A stretch of 64,000 bases of DNA from Providencia rettgeri. GTDB taxonomy: Bacteria > Pseudomonadota > Gammaproteobacteria > Enterobacterales > Enterobacteriaceae. Below the pieces are notes generated by a model, which was given only the letters and a program-made list of their open reading frames with translations, was not told the DNA's origin and did no database searches. The stretch is taken from the NCBI GenBank assembly GCA_900455085.1, contig UGTZ01000001.1:1270501-1334500 (forward strand), given 5' to 3'. Of the stretch, positions 63,443 through 64,000 are shown piece by piece. The position numbers and the translations under genes were made by a program. Every line of letters starts with the position of its first letter. Position 1 is the first letter of the stretch.

Positions 63443-64000
63443 AAAAAGGGCCTCGAGTAATTTTAGCCAGTCATCCCTTCATTTTTCGAGTTGTTGTTGT
63501 AATGTGACCTGTGACTCGAACTATTTTGGGTATCTTTTTGTTATTTAGGTTTGATAGCAAGCTTTCATCTGCTACCAAGACATTGCCAATTTATATGTGT
63601 AACAAAAAACCACACTAAAAATATTGTTTTTGATCAAAAGATAATTTGTAATAAGGAAATAGAATGTGAGGAAATAATAAAAAATAGGTATTATTGAAAT
63701 TGATATAGTTATTTTTCTGTAGTTTTAAACTGTTACTTTTAATAATTAATTAGTAATGATTCTTATTTTGATATTTGGCGTTATCTGATTTTATTTTGTT
63801 GATTTTAAAATAATTTTTTTATTTTAAATATTTGAGTGCTGTTTTTAAAATAAAGTTAGAAATGAAAGTTGTTTAATATCAAAAAAAATACAGATATTTT
63901 TTTGCTAAATGACATTGCATATACCACTTTAGTGGTAGTTTTGAGCTGGAATTATAATTTAAAAAATTAAAACTTGAGTTTAAATTAATAATACATATTA
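63443..64000. other. nrf upstream region to the window end
   Basis: AT-rich, 558 bases, no gene that I can support. It contains the FNR-like site at 63624-63637 and should contain the nrf promoter. Nothing else is recognised. Confidence 0.5.
63624..63637 (-). promoter_or_regulatory. Candidate FNR site for the nrf operon
   Basis: TTGTT-TTTG-ATCAA fits TTGAT-N4-ATCAA with one mismatch. nrfA is FNR-dependent in E. coli. A site here at the usual -41.5 distance would imply a leader of roughly 150 bases, so its assignment as the main activator site is provisional. Confidence 0.55.

Noticed and set aside
1..64000. CRISPR array, tRNA, rRNA, prophage or transposon
   Set aside because: I saw no regular short direct repeats with spacers, no tRNA-like folds, no rRNA sequence, and no transposase with terminal repeats. 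The Rpn remnant is the only mobile-type trace.

Overview
The window is enterobacterial chromosome from the family Morganellaceae, most likely the genus Providencia. The evidence is an AT-rich base composition, E. coli-like gene sets (rhaBAD, torCAD/torR/torT/torS, codBA, dbpA, cfa, dmsABC, nrfABCDEFG, yegD, yccJ), and a chromosomal aminoglycoside 2'-N-acetyltransferase of the AAC(2')-I type, a resistance gene characteristic of Providencia. The species cannot be fixed from this sequence alone. I see no tRNA, rRNA, CRISPR array, intact insertion sequence or prophage.

Layout. 1-3.1 kb: rhaD (cut by the window edge), rhaA and rhaB for L-rhamnose use. 3.3-6.3 kb: yccJ, a secreted tandem histidine phosphatase and a CysB-like LysR regulator. 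6.4-10.8 kb: two M20 amidohydrolases with a two-gene membrane permease of unknown substrate. 12-18.5 kb: a heme-acquisition locus with a TonB-dependent receptor, a Slam/type XI secretion outer-membrane protein and a secreted hemophilin-like protein, divergent from a small NAD(P)-binding protein; Fur-like sites lie between them. 18.5-19.8 kb: aac(2') and an Rpn nuclease remnant. 19.9-28.9 kb: the complete TMAO respiration locus torD-torA-torC / torR / torT / torS with four TorR boxes. 28.9-38.9 kb: cfa, codAB, LysR/PACE efflux pair 1, dbpA, and a YfcC-type permease with an M20 carboxypeptidase. 40.2-45 kb: a sulfur-amino-acid catabolic operon (two cystathionine gamma-lyase-like enzymes, an NhaC-type antiporter, D-cysteine desulfhydrase). 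45.1-49.8 kb: dmsABC with a dmsD-type chaperone. 50.3-56.5 kb: tonB, a secreted internally repeated protein, LysR/PACE pair 2, a DUF4822-like protein, yegD and a small unknown. 56.8-63.4 kb: nrfABCDE plus a fused nrfF-nrfG.

Three anaerobic terminal reductase systems (TMAO, DMSO/S-oxide, nitrite to ammonia) together with cysteine/cystathionine lyases suit a gut or wound facultative anaerobe. The heme locus and tonB belong together functionally, because TonB energises the receptor.

An important caveat is that at least fourteen single-base indels break genes that are otherwise full length and conserved (rhaA, an M20 gene, torA twice, torR twice, torT, torS, yfcC-like, dmsD, tonB, PACE 2, nrfB twice). 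Most fall in short homopolymer runs, and both frames stay conserved around each break. I read these mainly as sequencing or assembly errors. They are typed as pseudogenes below only because the sequence as given does not encode one continuous protein.
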